64,000 bases of DNA from Qipengyuania xiapuensis (lineage in GTDB: Bacteria > Pseudomonadota > Alphaproteobacteria > Sphingomonadales > Sphingomonadaceae): positions 124,001 to 188,000 of the forward strand of contig NZ_JAIGNL010000002.1 in the NCBI RefSeq assembly GCF_019711395.1, written 5' to 3'. Both the position numbers and the translations under genes were made by a program. The notes beneath the pieces are model-generated. The model was not told where the DNA came from, did no database searches, and was given only the letters and a program-made list of their open reading frames with translations. Of the stretch, positions 1 through 8,929 are shown piece by piece; the first letter of the stretch is position 1, and every line of letters begins with the position of its first letter.

Positions 1-1620
1 CAGCAAATGAGCCTCAGCGAAGCGGCTGGCGCAGACGGCTGGGTCTGCGACAACGGCAAGGCCGCAGTTGCTGCCGAAAGCCATGGCTGGCTGAAGTACA
101 GCGGAGACGACCTGCGCGTCGGCCCGACGACCATGGTCGGGCATTCGCTACCCATGGACGGATTCGTCCTGGGGATCGAAGCGGCCGACGGTTCGCTCGA
201 CGAGCGCTATTTCTCGGAACACCGGATCGCGGAAGCCTGGACATCGGGTTCGCGCTATGCGCTCGACCTAGACCTGAAACGCGGCGACACCGTCTACGTC
301 CGCTTCGACCAGTCGCTGGGCACCATGGATGCGAAGGAAATCGGCTTCCAGGACCCCGAGTTCGCCGAAACGCTGCGCACCGCATCGCTGATCCTGCTGG
401 GTATCATTCTCGGGATTCTCGGCCTCACCGTCGCCACAAGCACCTTGCTCGCCGTAGCAATCCGGCGTCCCTACGCCTGGCTCCACGCGAGCTACTCGAC
501 CCTGCTGACGATCTACGTCGCATGCTCCGGATCGGTGGTATTTGTCGCTTTCCCGTGGCTGTCGCTGTGGGACCGCGCGACGGTGACCTATGCCTCGCTT
601 GCCTGGGCGATAGCCCTTCTCGGGCCCTTCGCCCTCGATTTCTTCCGGCGGGCGGAACTGGGGCGTGGCCTGCGCGGCGCGATCATGGTCTCCGCTTCGT
701 TAGCGTTCCTCGCAGGATTCCTCCTTCCGCTGAGTGCGTTGCTGGATGTGAACCTGCGCACGCTTTACAATGCGGCCTTCCTGCCCGGAATGGTCACGAC
801 GATCATCGTCACCGCGGTCGCCTGGCGCCGAGGCAACGAGAACGCGAAGGTTTTCGCGCTCGCATGGGCAATGCCGTTCCTGTTCGGGGCTGAGCGGGTG
901 ATCCGCAATCTCGACCTCTACACCCTGCCTCCGATCACCGATTTCGGCTTCCACATCGCGCTGGCCATCGAGGCCTCCATGCTGACGCTCATTATCGGCT
1001 GGCAGATCGAGCGCATGCGCAAGGAGCGCGACTCTGCGCTGGCCGAGCGCGCGATCCTCGAGGCGGAATCGCGCCTCGATCCGCTCACCGGCCTGCGCAA
1101 CCGCCGCGATTATGATCGCCGTGTCTGGAATCGCGGCGAAGTCCTCGGCCTGATCGATCTGGACCACTTCAAGCAGGTCAATGACCGCTATGGTCACGAA
1201 ACGGGCGATGCCGTTCTCAAGGTGGTCGCCTCCGTGCTCAAGCAAGGCGTGACGGACGGAAAGCTGTCGGGCGCCTGGCGACTTGGCGGCGAGGAATTCG
1301 CAGTGATCATCCCGTCGGATGGCCGGGCCATGGCCGAGGTCGAGATCAACGCCCTTCGCAACCGCATCCCGATCGCGATCGACAACAGCATCCCGGGTCT
1401 CGAGAATACGGTGACGGCGAGCGCCGGACTGGCCGAGGTCGGAAGCAATTCCAACCTCGCGACTTTCCGCCAGGCCGACCGGATGCTCTATGCTGCCAAG
1501 AAACTCGGTCGCGACAGGCTATGCTTCAAGACGGCAGAGGCTGCTCTTTCCGAGAAGAAAGCGACCGAAACTTCGAATGAGCCGGACGATCAGCTCAGCC
1601 GGTCGCGGAACGTCGCGTAG
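1..1620 (+). CDS. 7TM-type membrane diguanylate cyclase (GGDEF), 5' end cut by window
   Basis: This protein should make cyclic di-GMP from two GTP at the inner membrane. The frame is open to base 1, and no signal peptide precedes the first ATG at base 7, so the true start probably lies outside the window. Counting from that ATG, residues 1-120 look like a periplasmic 7TMR-DISM extracellular domain. Several hydrophobic helices fill about 125-335, a short coiled linker follows, and a GGDEF domain starts near 355 (DPLTGLRNRR). The active-site motif is GGEEF at about 427-431. The RxxD inhibitory site normally five residues before it is absent, so product inhibition may be lacking. The 3' end overlaps the convergent nspC by 31 bases. 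Confidence 0.88.
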   Translation, partial: QQMSLSEAAGADGWVCDNGKAAVAAESHGWLKYSGDDLRVGPTTMVGHSLPMDGFVLGIEAADGSLDERYFSEHRIAEAWTSGSRYALDLDLKRGDTVYVRFDQSLGTMDAKEIGFQDPEFAETLRTASLILLGIILGILGLTVATSTLLAVAIRRPYAWLHASYSTLLTIYVACSGSVVFVAFPWLSLWDRATVTYASLAWAIALLGPFALDFFRRAELGRGLRGAIMVSASLAFLAGFLLPLSALLDVNLRTLYNAAFLPGMVTTIIVTAVAWRRGNENAKVFALAWAMPFLFGAERVIRNLDLYTLPPITDFGFHIALAIEASMLTLIIGWQIERMRKERDSALAERAILEAESRLDPLTGLRNRRDYDRRVWNRGEVLGLIDLDHFKQVNDRYGHETGDAVLKVVASVLKQGVTDGKLSGAWRLGGEEFAVIIPSDGRAMAEVEINALRNRIPIAIDNSIPGLENTVTASAGLAEVGSNSNLATFRQADRMLYAAKKLGRDRLCFKTAEAALSEKKATETSNEPDDQLSRSRNVA

Positions 1621-2768
1621 CCGAACTCCTTGACGAGCTCGAGCTGGTCGGTCTCGCTGTCCCACATCCAGATGCTGGGTAGCTGGACGCCATTGAAGGT
1701 GTTCGTTTTCACCATCGAATAATGCGCCTGGTCGAGGAAGGCGAAGCGCTTGCCGACCTCTGCGCCGCCCGCGATCCGATAATCGCCGATGACATCGCCG
1801 GCGAGACAGGACGGGCCGCCGATCCGCACCTCGGGCGTGTCGTAGTTGGTGTCCTCGCCCAGCATGGCCGGACGGTAAGGGGCTTCGATCACATCTGGCA
1901 TGTGGCAGGTTGCCGAGACGTCCGCGATGGCAACCGGCACTTCGTTGAAGCCGGTATCGAGAATCGTGCCGACGAGGATGCCGGCATCGAGCGCCACGGC
2001 TTCGCCCGGTTCGAGATAGATCTCGGCCCCCGTGTCTTCCTTCGCATCCTTGAGGAACTCGACCAGCTCCTCGCGCTGGTAGTCGGCGCGGGTGATGTGG
2101 TGCCCGCCGCCCATGTTGATCCACTTGAGCTGCCCGAACCACGGCTCGATCGCGTCGAACACCTTGTCCCAGGTGCGGTGGAGCGGCTCGAAATCCTGCT
2201 CGCACAGATTGTGGAAGTGGATGCCCTCGACGCCTTCCATGATTTCCGGCGTGAGCTGGTCGATCGGGAAACCGAGGCGGCTGCCCGGGCTCGAGGGATC
2301 GTATCGCGGCACTTCGCCGGTCGGGACCATCGGATTGATACGCAGACCGACCTCGAAATCCTGCCCGCTGGCGCGCGCATTCTCGAGGATGAGCGCAGCG
2401 CGCTCCATCTGGCCGGGCGAATTGAAGATCACATGGTCGGAAAGGCGGCAGACCTCGTCCAGCTCGTCTGGCTTGTAGGCGGCACAATAGGTGCTGATCT
2501 CGCCGTCATAGAACTCGGACGCCAGCCGCGCTTCCCAAAGGCCCGAGGTGCATACGCCATCGAGATATTCGCCGATGATCGGCGCGGCGCTCCACATGGA
2601 GAAGGCCTTCAAGGCGCTGAGCATCTTGATGCCCGCCTCGTCGCGCACGGCGGCGAGCACCTGGCAATTTGCGCGAAGCTTCGCCGCATCCACGACGAAT
2701 GCGGGGCTGTCGACACGGTTCAGATCGAAGTGGGCAAAGGCGCCCGGATCGCCGGCTTTCGTTTCCAT
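1590..2768 (-). CDS. nspC: Carboxynorspermidine/carboxyspermidine decarboxylase
   Basis: A PLP-dependent decarboxylase of the alanine-racemase fold that removes CO2 from carboxy(nor)spermidine, the last step of the alternative (nor)spermidine pathway in the cytoplasm. The PLP lysine lies in the early motif SALKAFS. The glycine- and His-rich blocks GIHFHNLCEQ and INMGGGHHI and the later EPGEAV are typical of the family. I chose the ATG at 2768 (392 residues); an in-frame TTG at 2798 would add ten residues that look non-conserved. It is the last gene of a reverse-strand operon with the synthase (3790-5001) and a lipoprotein between them. Its 3' end runs 31 bases into the convergent diguanylate cyclase gene. 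Confidence 0.9.
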   Translation of the reverse strand: METKAGDPGAFAHFDLNRVDSPAFVVDAAKLRANCQVLAAVRDEAGIKMLSALKAFSMWSAAPIIGEYLDGVCTSGLWEARLASEFYDGEISTYCAAYKPDELDEVCRLSDHVIFNSPGQMERAALILENARASGQDFEVGLRINPMVPTGEVPRYDPSSPGSRLGFPIDQLTPEIMEGVEGIHFHNLCEQDFEPLHRTWDKVFDAIEPWFGQLKWINMGGGHHITRADYQREELVEFLKDAKEDTGAEIYLEPGEAVALDAGILVGTILDTGFNEVPVAIADVSATCHMPDVIEAPYRPAMLGEDTNYDTPEVRIGGPSCLAGDVIGDYRIAGGAEVGKRFAFLDQAHYSMVKTNTFNGVQLPSIWMWDSETDQLELVKEFGYATFRDRLS

Positions 2769-2813
2769 GGAGGCGCATCTAGGCGCGCTCGGCGCCAAGC
2801 GAAAGGGGAGAAG

Positions 2814-3809
2814 TCAGTCCCCGTCAGAGACGCCGGCGGATGCCAGCTTGAATTTCACCACCCTGCCCGCGCGATTGTCGATCATGTAGACGCTGCCGTC
2901 ACGCGCCAGCGCGATGTCGTGACCGAGGCTTTCGCCCTCCCGCGGATCGATACCCGCATCGAAGACTCGCTCGAGCGAGCCGTCCGCACGGTACACCCGC
3001 ATGATCGCGCCATATCGGTTCTGGCCATCGCGCCCCTCCACTACCAACGCATAGCCGCTGCCAATGGGTTTGACCGCATAGGGATGCCCCGTCCCGTCCG
3101 GCTTCCAGATCGCCAAGGGCTCACCATCGTGAGTAAGCACCTGCAAGCGCGCATTTTCGCGGTCGGCGACGTAGATCCGCTCTTCATCGGCGGCGATGGC
3201 GTGCGGCAAGTCGAACTGGCCCTCGCCGGCACCCTCCTCGCCCCACTGCCCGAGGAAATTCCCTTCCCGGTCGAAGATAGCGATGCGATCGTTGATATAG
3301 CCGTCCGCGACGAGCACGCGGTCACCCACGAACGCCACGTCTGCCGGCCGCGCGAAATGCGCGCCGTCCTGCCCCGACACACCGCGCTCGCCGATGACGA
3401 GCTCTTCATTGCCGTCATGGCTGAAGCGAAGGACCTGTTCGCGGGCGACGTCGGTGATCCAGACCTTGTCCTCGCCGTCGACCGACAGGCCGTGTGGCAT
3501 CACCAGCGCGCCTGAGCCCCACTTGCCGAGCAACCTGCCATTGGAGGCGAACATGAAGACCGTCGGCTCGGCGATTTCTTCGGCGGGGAACGGCTCCACC
3601 CACTCGCGCCCGGCACGGTGCAGCACGAAGATGTGTCCGTGACTGTCGACATCGACCGCGCTCAATTCGCCGAATGCGACGTCCTCGGGCACCTGCGCCC
3701 AATCGGTGTCCATATCGACGCGCGGCGCGTCCTCGCGCGCCGGTCCACCGCATGCCGCAAGCGCCAGAGCGCCTGCGGCTGCGAAAGCCCTAGAAACCGA
3801 CGGGGCCAT
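2814..3809 (-). CDS. NHL-repeat beta-propeller lipoprotein
   Basis: A predicted exported lipoprotein of about 331 residues. The N-terminus is a short signal peptide ending in the lipobox LALAACG, so it should be acylated at about Cys20. The rest is a run of NHL-type beta-propeller repeats, with recurring patterns such as MPHGLSVDGEDKVWITD, FARPADVAF and FDLPHAIAADEERIYVAD. This resembles the peptidyl-alpha-hydroxyglycine lyase-like family, but no enzymatic role can be assigned. The ATG at 3809 is preferred over a TTG one codon upstream. The start overlaps the 3' end of the carboxynorspermidine synthase gene by 20 bases and the stop is 45 bases before nspC, so it sits inside the polyamine operon. 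Its role there is unknown. Confidence 0.82.
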   Translation of the reverse strand: MAPSVSRAFAAAGALALAACGGPAREDAPRVDMDTDWAQVPEDVAFGELSAVDVDSHGHIFVLHRAGREWVEPFPAEEIAEPTVFMFASNGRLLGKWGSGALVMPHGLSVDGEDKVWITDVAREQVLRFSHDGNEELVIGERGVSGQDGAHFARPADVAFVGDRVLVADGYINDRIAIFDREGNFLGQWGEEGAGEGQFDLPHAIAADEERIYVADRENARLQVLTHDGEPLAIWKPDGTGHPYAVKPIGSGYALVVEGRDGQNRYGAIMRVYRADGSLERVFDAGIDPREGESLGHDIALARDGSVYMIDNRAGRVVKFKLASAGVSDGD

Positions 3810-5001
3810 CAAGTTCCTTCACCTGCCAGGGCAGGCCGTGCTCGTTGAGCATGTCCATGAAGGGATCGGGGTCCATTTCTTCCATGTTGAACACGCCGTC
3901 ACCTTCCCACTTGCCGGTGACCACCATGGCCGAACCGATCATCGCGGGCACGCCCGTGGTGTAGGAGACCGCCTGGTTGCCGGTTTCCTCGTAAGCGGCC
4001 TCATGGCTGCAGATGTTGTTGATGTAGAAGGTCTTCTCGCCCGAACCGTCGAGCGCTTCGCCGGTCGCGATCACACCGATATTGGTGTTGCCCTTGGTGG
4101 TTTCGCCCAGCGTTTCGGGCTTGGGCAGGACGGCGGCAAGGAACTGCAGCGGGATGATTTCCTGGCCCTTGTACTTGATCGGGTCGATCCGCGTCATGCC
4201 AACGTTCTGCAAAACGGTGAGGTGCTTGATGTACTCGTCACCGAAGGTCATCCAGAAGCGCGCACGCTCGAGCTCGGGATTGAACTTGGCGAGGCTTTCC
4301 AGCTCCTCGTGATACATCATGTACATGTTCTTGGGGCCGACACCCTCGAAGTCGAACTCGACCTTCTTGCCCATCGCCGGGGTCTCGACGAATTCGCCGT
4401 TCTCCCAGTGACGCGCGGGCGCGGTGACTTCGCGGATGTTGATTTCGGGGTTGAAGTTGGTGGCGAAGGCCTGGCCGTGGTCGCCGCCGTTGCAGTCGAG
4501 GATGTCGAGCTGGCGGATGGTCTTGAGCTTGTGCTTCTTCAGCCACATCGTGAACACGCTGGTCACGCCCGGGTCGAAACCCGAACCAAGCAACGCCATC
4601 AGGCCGGCGTCCTTGAAGCGGTCGTGATAGGCCCACTGCCACTTGTATTCGAACTTAGCCTCGTCCTTGGGTTCGTAGTTCGCAGTGTCGAGGTAATCGA
4701 CACCTGCTTCGAGGCAGGCATCCATGATCGGAAGGTCCTGGTAGGGCAGCGCGAGGTTCACCACGAGGCTCGGCTGCGTTTTCCTGATCAGGTTGACCAT
4801 GGCCGGGACTTCCTCGGCATCGATCTCGTAGGTCGAGATATCGACGCCGGTGCGTTCCTTCACGCTGGCGGCAATGGCATCGCACTTGGACTTGGTACGA
4901 CTGGCGAGATGGATATCGGTGAAGATATGCTTGTTCATCGCCATCTTGTGAACGCAGACCGAGCTGACGCCGCCCGCACCAATGACCAGGACTGTCGACA
5001 T
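3790..5001 (-). CDS. Carboxynorspermidine synthase (saccharopine dehydrogenase family)
   Basis: An NADPH-dependent enzyme of 403 residues that reductively condenses aspartate semialdehyde with a diamine (diaminopropane or putrescine) to give the carboxy-polyamine used by NspC. The Rossmann nucleotide loop is at residues 6-15 (VIGAGGVSSV). The conserved blocks LALPYQDLPIMDACLEAGV, DTANYEP and LLGSGFDPGVTSVF match the saccharopine dehydrogenase-like CASDH group, distinct from true lysine-pathway enzymes. The start is an ATG with an AGAGG ribosome site about nine bases upstream. It is the first gene of the operon with the NHL lipoprotein and nspC, and diverges from the threonine dehydratase gene across 67 bases. 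Confidence 0.88.
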   Translation of the reverse strand: MSTVLVIGAGGVSSVCVHKMAMNKHIFTDIHLASRTKSKCDAIAASVKERTGVDISTYEIDAEEVPAMVNLIRKTQPSLVVNLALPYQDLPIMDACLEAGVDYLDTANYEPKDEAKFEYKWQWAYHDRFKDAGLMALLGSGFDPGVTSVFTMWLKKHKLKTIRQLDILDCNGGDHGQAFATNFNPEINIREVTAPARHWENGEFVETPAMGKKVEFDFEGVGPKNMYMMYHEELESLAKFNPELERARFWMTFGDEYIKHLTVLQNVGMTRIDPIKYKGQEIIPLQFLAAVLPKPETLGETTKGNTNIGVIATGEALDGSGEKTFYINNICSHEAAYEETGNQAVSYTTGVPAMIGSAMVVTGKWEGDGVFNMEEMDPDPFMDMLNEHGLPWQVKELDGPVGF

Positions 5002-5068
5002 GGATGAAACCTCTTTTCTGAAATTCGAATCTTGCGCGCCCTCTAGCGAAATGCACTAGGCTAGCCAA

Positions 5069-6028
5069 ATGGTCCCAGCCGATATTCGCAAACCCACTGA
5101 GCAGGGCGTGATCGACGCAGCGGCATCGATTGCCGCGATCCTGCCTCCCACACCCCTGCTGCCTGTCGAGATTGGCGGCATTGCCTGCCATGTAAAGGCG
5201 GAGAGCCTGCAGCCGGTCGGGGCATTCAAGATACGCGGCGGCTGGTGGCGCCTTTCCAACTTTTCCGATGAGGAAAAGGCACGCGGGGTGATCGCGGTCT
5301 CTTCGGGCAACCATGCGCAGGGCGTCGCCTGGGCTGCCCGCAAGCTGGGAATTGCCGCCACTATCGTGATGCCGCGCAATGCGCCGGCAGTGAAACTCGA
5401 AGCGACCCGCGCACTGGGCGCGGAAATCGTCCTCTACGAACGCCCCGGCGAGGACCGCGACGAGGTTGCCGCAAAACTCATCGAGGAACGCGGGGGCACG
5501 CTTGTCCACGCTTTCGGCGACCCATGGGTGATCGAGGGTCAGGGCAGCGCCGGGATCGAGATTGCCCGGCAGCTCGGCCGCGCACCTTCCCGCTTGGTCG
5601 CTTGCTGCGGCGGCGGAGGCCTCGCTGCGGGCCTCGCCCTCGCCTGCCCCGAAAGCGCGATCCACATCGTCGAACCGCTGGGATGGGACATGGTCGGGCA
5701 AGCCGTCGCAAGGAACGATATCGTCCGCGTCGGTGAAAACCCGCCCACGACGATCTGCGATGCCCTGCAACCCGATGCCACGAAGGAGATCAATCTCGAG
5801 GTCCTCGCAGGACGCGCAGAGCCCGGCGTCACCGTTACCGACGAAGAGGTTCGCGAGGCACAACGCTTTGCATTTTCAAAGCTCAACCTCGTGGTCGAAC
5901 CCGGCGGAGCGGCCGCGCTTGCCGCAGCGCTGGCCGGCAAGGTCCCGCTCGACGAGGATACCGTGATCCTGCTCACCGGCGGAAACACCGACGCGGAAAG
6001 GTTCGCGAAGACGATCGCGGGAAATTGA
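5069..6028 (+). CDS. Threonine/serine dehydratase, PLP-dependent
   Basis: A fold-type II PLP enzyme of 319 residues, predicted to deaminate threonine or serine to the 2-oxoacid. The PLP-binding lysine is about residue 54 in GAFKIRGG. SSGNHAQG (about 78-85) is the substrate loop, and the phosphate-binding glycine loop GGGGLAAG is at about 181-188. There is no C-terminal ACT-like regulatory domain, so it is the short form (TdcB/serine racemase-like) rather than full-length IlvA. Substrate choice cannot be decided from sequence. It is divergent from the polyamine operon and is followed 52 bases later by two MAPEG genes. Confidence 0.85.
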   Translation: MVPADIRKPTEQGVIDAAASIAAILPPTPLLPVEIGGIACHVKAESLQPVGAFKIRGGWWRLSNFSDEEKARGVIAVSSGNHAQGVAWAARKLGIAATIVMPRNAPAVKLEATRALGAEIVLYERPGEDRDEVAAKLIEERGGTLVHAFGDPWVIEGQGSAGIEIARQLGRAPSRLVACCGGGGLAAGLALACPESAIHIVEPLGWDMVGQAVARNDIVRVGENPPTTICDALQPDATKEINLEVLAGRAEPGVTVTDEEVREAQRFAFSKLNLVVEPGGAAALAAALAGKVPLDEDTVILLTGGNTDAERFAKTIAGN

Positions 6029-6080
6029 CATTCGCGGCGCTGCCAAGCAGGTCTAGCGTCACAACAGGGAGGGAAATATC

Positions 6081-6533
6081 ATGCAAGCCCAGATGCTCGC
6101 CCCCGCGGCGGTGCTCGTCCTTTGGTCGCTCATAATGCTCTACTGGATGGCCTTCACCCGCCTGCCAGCCATCAAGAAGGTCGGTAGCGGCCTTGGCGAA
6201 GCGAAGCCCGGCGGCCGGGGGCAGGACCTTGAAGGGGTCATCCCCGACAAGGTGAACTGGAAGGCGCACAACTACGCGCACCTGATGGAGCAACCGACCA
6301 TTTTCTACGCTGCCGTCGTGATCCTTGCGATCATGGGCGCCGGCGCGATCGATGTGTTGCTGGCGTGGGCCTATGTCGCCATCCGGATCGTCCATTCGCT
6401 TTACCAGGCGACGGTCAACATCGTGAAGCTCCGCTTCCTGCTATTCCTCGTCTCGACGCTCGCCCTGACGGTTCTCGCGGTCCGCGCGGTCATGGCGACC
6501 GTCCTGTTCGACCCGTCGCTTGCGCCTGCCTGA
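6081..6533 (+). CDS. MAPEG family membrane protein, copy 1
   Basis: An integral membrane protein of 150 residues with about four hydrophobic helices (roughly 8-28, 72-95, 98-118, 122-145). It carries the MAPEG-family block WKAHNYAHLMEQPTIFYA in the loop before helix 2. MAPEG proteins include membrane glutathione transferases and leukotriene-synthase relatives, but the bacterial members are mostly uncharacterised, so no reaction is claimed. An AGGGAGG ribosome site lies seven bases before the ATG. The next gene is a clear paralogue 12 bases downstream, so the pair is a co-transcribed tandem duplication. Confidence 0.82.
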   Translation: MQAQMLAPAAVLVLWSLIMLYWMAFTRLPAIKKVGSGLGEAKPGGRGQDLEGVIPDKVNWKAHNYAHLMEQPTIFYAAVVILAIMGAGAIDVLLAWAYVAIRIVHSLYQATVNIVKLRFLLFLVSTLALTVLAVRAVMATVLFDPSLAPA

Positions 6534-6545
6534 GGGAGATCACCC

Positions 6546-6986
6546 ATGGAAATCGCACGTTCCGAAATCCTGCAGCCCGTCGTCGTACTGCTCGCCTGGA
6601 CGATGATCATGTGGCTGTGGATGTACGCCACCCGCATTCCGGCCATGTCGAAAGCCGGAATTGCGCCCGACGATGCACGCAAGACCAAGTCGCTGGACGA
6701 GGCCCTGCCTGCCGAAGTCCAGTGGAAGGCGCATAACTACAACCACCTGCACGAGCAGCCGACCGTCTTCTATGCGACGGCGCTGCTCCTTGCGATGGTG
6801 GGCTGGGGCGACGGGATGAACGCGCTGCTGGCGTGGATCTACGTCGGCCTCAGGATCATCCACTCGATCGTTCAGGCGACCGCCAACAAGGTCATGGTGC
6901 GCTTCGTACTGTTCGCGCTGTCCAGCCTCGTGCTGATCGCGCTGATCTTCCACGCGGTGATCTACGCGTTCGACATCCACATGTGA
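6546..6986 (+). CDS. MAPEG family membrane protein, copy 2
   Basis: A 146-residue membrane protein with four hydrophobic helices and the block WKAHNYNHLHEQPTVFYA, nearly identical in pattern to its upstream neighbour (WKAHNYxHLxEQPTxFYA shared). Outside this block and the helix 3 region (LLAWxYVxxRIxHS) the two copies have drifted, so the duplication is not recent. A GGGAGATCACCC stretch provides the ribosome site. A hetero-oligomer with copy 1 is possible, since MAPEG proteins form trimers, but that is inference. The 3' end is 27 bases from the convergent trxB. Confidence 0.82.
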   Translation: MEIARSEILQPVVVLLAWTMIMWLWMYATRIPAMSKAGIAPDDARKTKSLDEALPAEVQWKAHNYNHLHEQPTVFYATALLLAMVGWGDGMNALLAWIYVGLRIIHSIVQATANKVMVRFVLFALSSLVLIALIFHAVIYAFDIHM

Positions 6987-7013
6987 TGGAACCCGGCGGA
7001 GTGCCGGAGCAGC

Positions 7014-7979
7014 CTATTCGGCCGCTTCGCGCTCCGCCACTTCCAGCGTCGCAAGGAAGCGCTCTGCATCGAGCGCCGCCATGCAGCCCATGCCTGCAGC
7101 GGTGACCGCCTGGCGATAGGTGTGGTCGGTGACGTCGCCGGCCGCGAACACGCCGGGAATTTCAGTCTTGGGCGAGCCGGGTTCCGTCAGCAGGTAGCCG
7201 CCATCGTCCATGGGCAGCTTGCCCTTGAACAGCTCGGTCGCCGGAGCGTGGCCGATCGCGACGAATGCGCCATCACATTCGAAGGTGCTGTCCGGACCGC
7301 CCTGCGTATCGCGCAGGTTGAGATGGTGCAGCGCGCCGTTTTCACCCGCCTCGAAGCTCTCGACAGTCTTGTTCCAGAGCACGGTGATCTTCGGGTGGTT
7401 GAGCAGGCGTTCCTGCAGGATCTTCTCTGCGCGAAGCTCGTCGCGGCGATGGATCAGCGTGACGTCGTCCGAGTGGTTGGTGAGATAGAGCGCTTCCTCG
7501 ACTGCGGTATTCCCGCCGCCGATCACCGCGACCTTCTTGCCGCGATAGAAGAAGCCGTCACAGGTCGCGCAGGCCGAAACGCCCTTGCCGCCCAGTTCCA
7601 TTTCACCCGGAACGCCCAGCCACTTGGCCTGCGCACCGGTGCAGATCACGAGGACGTCGGCGATATATTCATCGCCGCTGTCGCCCTTGGCGGTGAACGG
7701 CGAACCCTTCGATACATCGACGTCGACGATCGTGTCCCACATCATCCGTGTGCCGACGTGTTCTGCCTGCTTCTGCATCTGCTCCATGAGCCAGGGACCC
7801 TGGATGACGTCGGCGAAGCCGGGATAATTCTCGACATCGGTGGTGATGGTCAGCTGGCCGCCGGGCTGGAGGCCTTGCACCACGATCGGCTCCATCATCG
7901 CGCGCGCGCCGTAAATGGCAGCGGAATAGCCGGCAGGACCGGAGCCGATGATGAGCATCTTGGTGCGATGGGTAGCCAT
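7014..7979 (-). CDS. trxB: Thioredoxin-disulfide reductase
   Basis: A cytosolic FAD-dependent enzyme of 321 residues (the usual low-Mr TrxB length) that passes electrons from NADPH to thioredoxin. The FAD-binding motif GSGPAG is at residues 12-17, the redox-active CATC at 137-140 and the NADPH loop GGGNTA shortly after it. The C-terminal FAD motif FAAGDV is present. The start is an ATG with no competing upstream start. It is monocistronic as far as can be seen, lying between the convergent MAPEG pair and the upstream phosphatase gene, which ends 66 bases before its start. Confidence 0.95.
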   Translation of the reverse strand: MATHRTKMLIIGSGPAGYSAAIYGARAMMEPIVVQGLQPGGQLTITTDVENYPGFADVIQGPWLMEQMQKQAEHVGTRMMWDTIVDVDVSKGSPFTAKGDSGDEYIADVLVICTGAQAKWLGVPGEMELGGKGVSACATCDGFFYRGKKVAVIGGGNTAVEEALYLTNHSDDVTLIHRRDELRAEKILQERLLNHPKITVLWNKTVESFEAGENGALHHLNLRDTQGGPDSTFECDGAFVAIGHAPATELFKGKLPMDDGGYLLTEPGSPKTEIPGVFAAGDVTDHTYRQAVTAAGMGCMAALDAERFLATLEVAEREAAE

Positions 7980-8045
7980 GGTCTTTTCTCTTGGAACGTC
8001 TCGGATTGAAGTGAACAGGCTATATGGGGATTGCCCCCGCCAGAG

Positions 8046-8825
8046 TCACGCCACGAAGCGCGCCTTGAGCCGCTCCTTCAACACCTCATCCACACCTAAG
8101 GCGTTTTCGAGATAGGCGTCGAGCGATCCGTGATCCTCCGCTGCCACGCGCCAGAAAGTGGCGAGATAGTCCTCATGGACCTCGAGCAGCGCGCGGATAG
8201 CATCGCCGTCGAGCTTGCGGCCCAGCTTAGCCTCGATCCCGGGCACTGACTGGCTGGCCAGCACCTCGAGAGTGGGCGCGTCATTGGTGCGCAGAAACTC
8301 GGCCATCTGCTCGTCGCGGTGTACGCCGAGCACATGGAGCACAAGCATGGCTGCGACGCCGGTGCGGTCCTTCCCGGCAAAGCAGTGCACGAGACTGCCT
8401 CCCTCGCGCTCGTCCAGCGCCTTGAAATACCGCGAAAACATTTCGGTCATGGCCGGATTGCGGGGCATCCGCGTGTAGACGCCGATCATCCTCTCTCGCG
8501 CGAATTCCGCTGTTGTCGTGTCGGGCGCGACGTTCATGTGCGGCGGGCTGGACGTGGTTTCACCCTCATAGGCGATGACCTCGCCCGCCCATCGATCCGA
8601 ACGGCGACACGGGTTCCGCTCCCGCTCGGATTCGCCGCGCAGGTCGATGATCGTGCGGATATCGAGAGCGTCTACGGCGGCGAGGTCTGCATCGCTTGCG
8701 TCGACATGCTGGCCGGACCGCCACAGCAGGCCGGTGCGCACGCTGCCGCCCTCGCCCGTTTTCCACCCGCCGAAATCGCGGAGGTTGTGGATGCCTTCTG
8801 TCGGAATGAACGGATCGCGAATCAT
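8046..8825 (-). CDS. Tyrosine-protein phosphatase family protein
   Basis: A 259-residue protein of the bacterial Tyr/Ser phosphatase (Y_phosphatase3) type. The P-loop signature Cx5R is present as HCFAGKDRTG, with the nucleophile at about Cys148 and Arg154. The N-terminal block GIHNLRDFGG and the segment RTGLLWRSGQ are typical of this family, whose members hydrolyse phosphotyrosine or phosphoinositides; the substrate here is unknown. I chose the ATG at 8825, since GAGGGAC sits about six bases upstream of it. An ATG at 8846 and a TTG at 8861 are also in frame. It is divergent from the receiver-domain gene at 8930. Confidence 0.82.
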   Translation of the reverse strand: MIRDPFIPTEGIHNLRDFGGWKTGEGGSVRTGLLWRSGQHVDASDADLAAVDALDIRTIIDLRGESERERNPCRRSDRWAGEVIAYEGETTSSPPHMNVAPDTTTAEFARERMIGVYTRMPRNPAMTEMFSRYFKALDEREGGSLVHCFAGKDRTGVAAMLVLHVLGVHRDEQMAEFLRTNDAPTLEVLASQSVPGIEAKLGRKLDGDAIRALLEVHEDYLATFWRVAAEDHGSLDAYLENALGVDEVLKERLKARFVA

Positions 8826-8929
8826 GAGGTCCCTCGTGCCAGCCATGGCACTGCGTAACAATCCGTATTGCCCGAATTACCGGCCGTGGCGAGGTTTCGT
8901 GCCACTGCACATCGCGAGCCGGAACGGAG

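Noticed and set aside
1722..3515. A 597-codon plus-strand frame opposite nspC and the NHL lipoprotein
   Set aside because: Antisense shadow; both minus-strand genes have clear starts and family motifs.
6993..7007. CCGGC/GCCGG hairpin between the second MAPEG gene and trxB
   Set aside because: The stem has only five pairs and no T-run follows on either strand.
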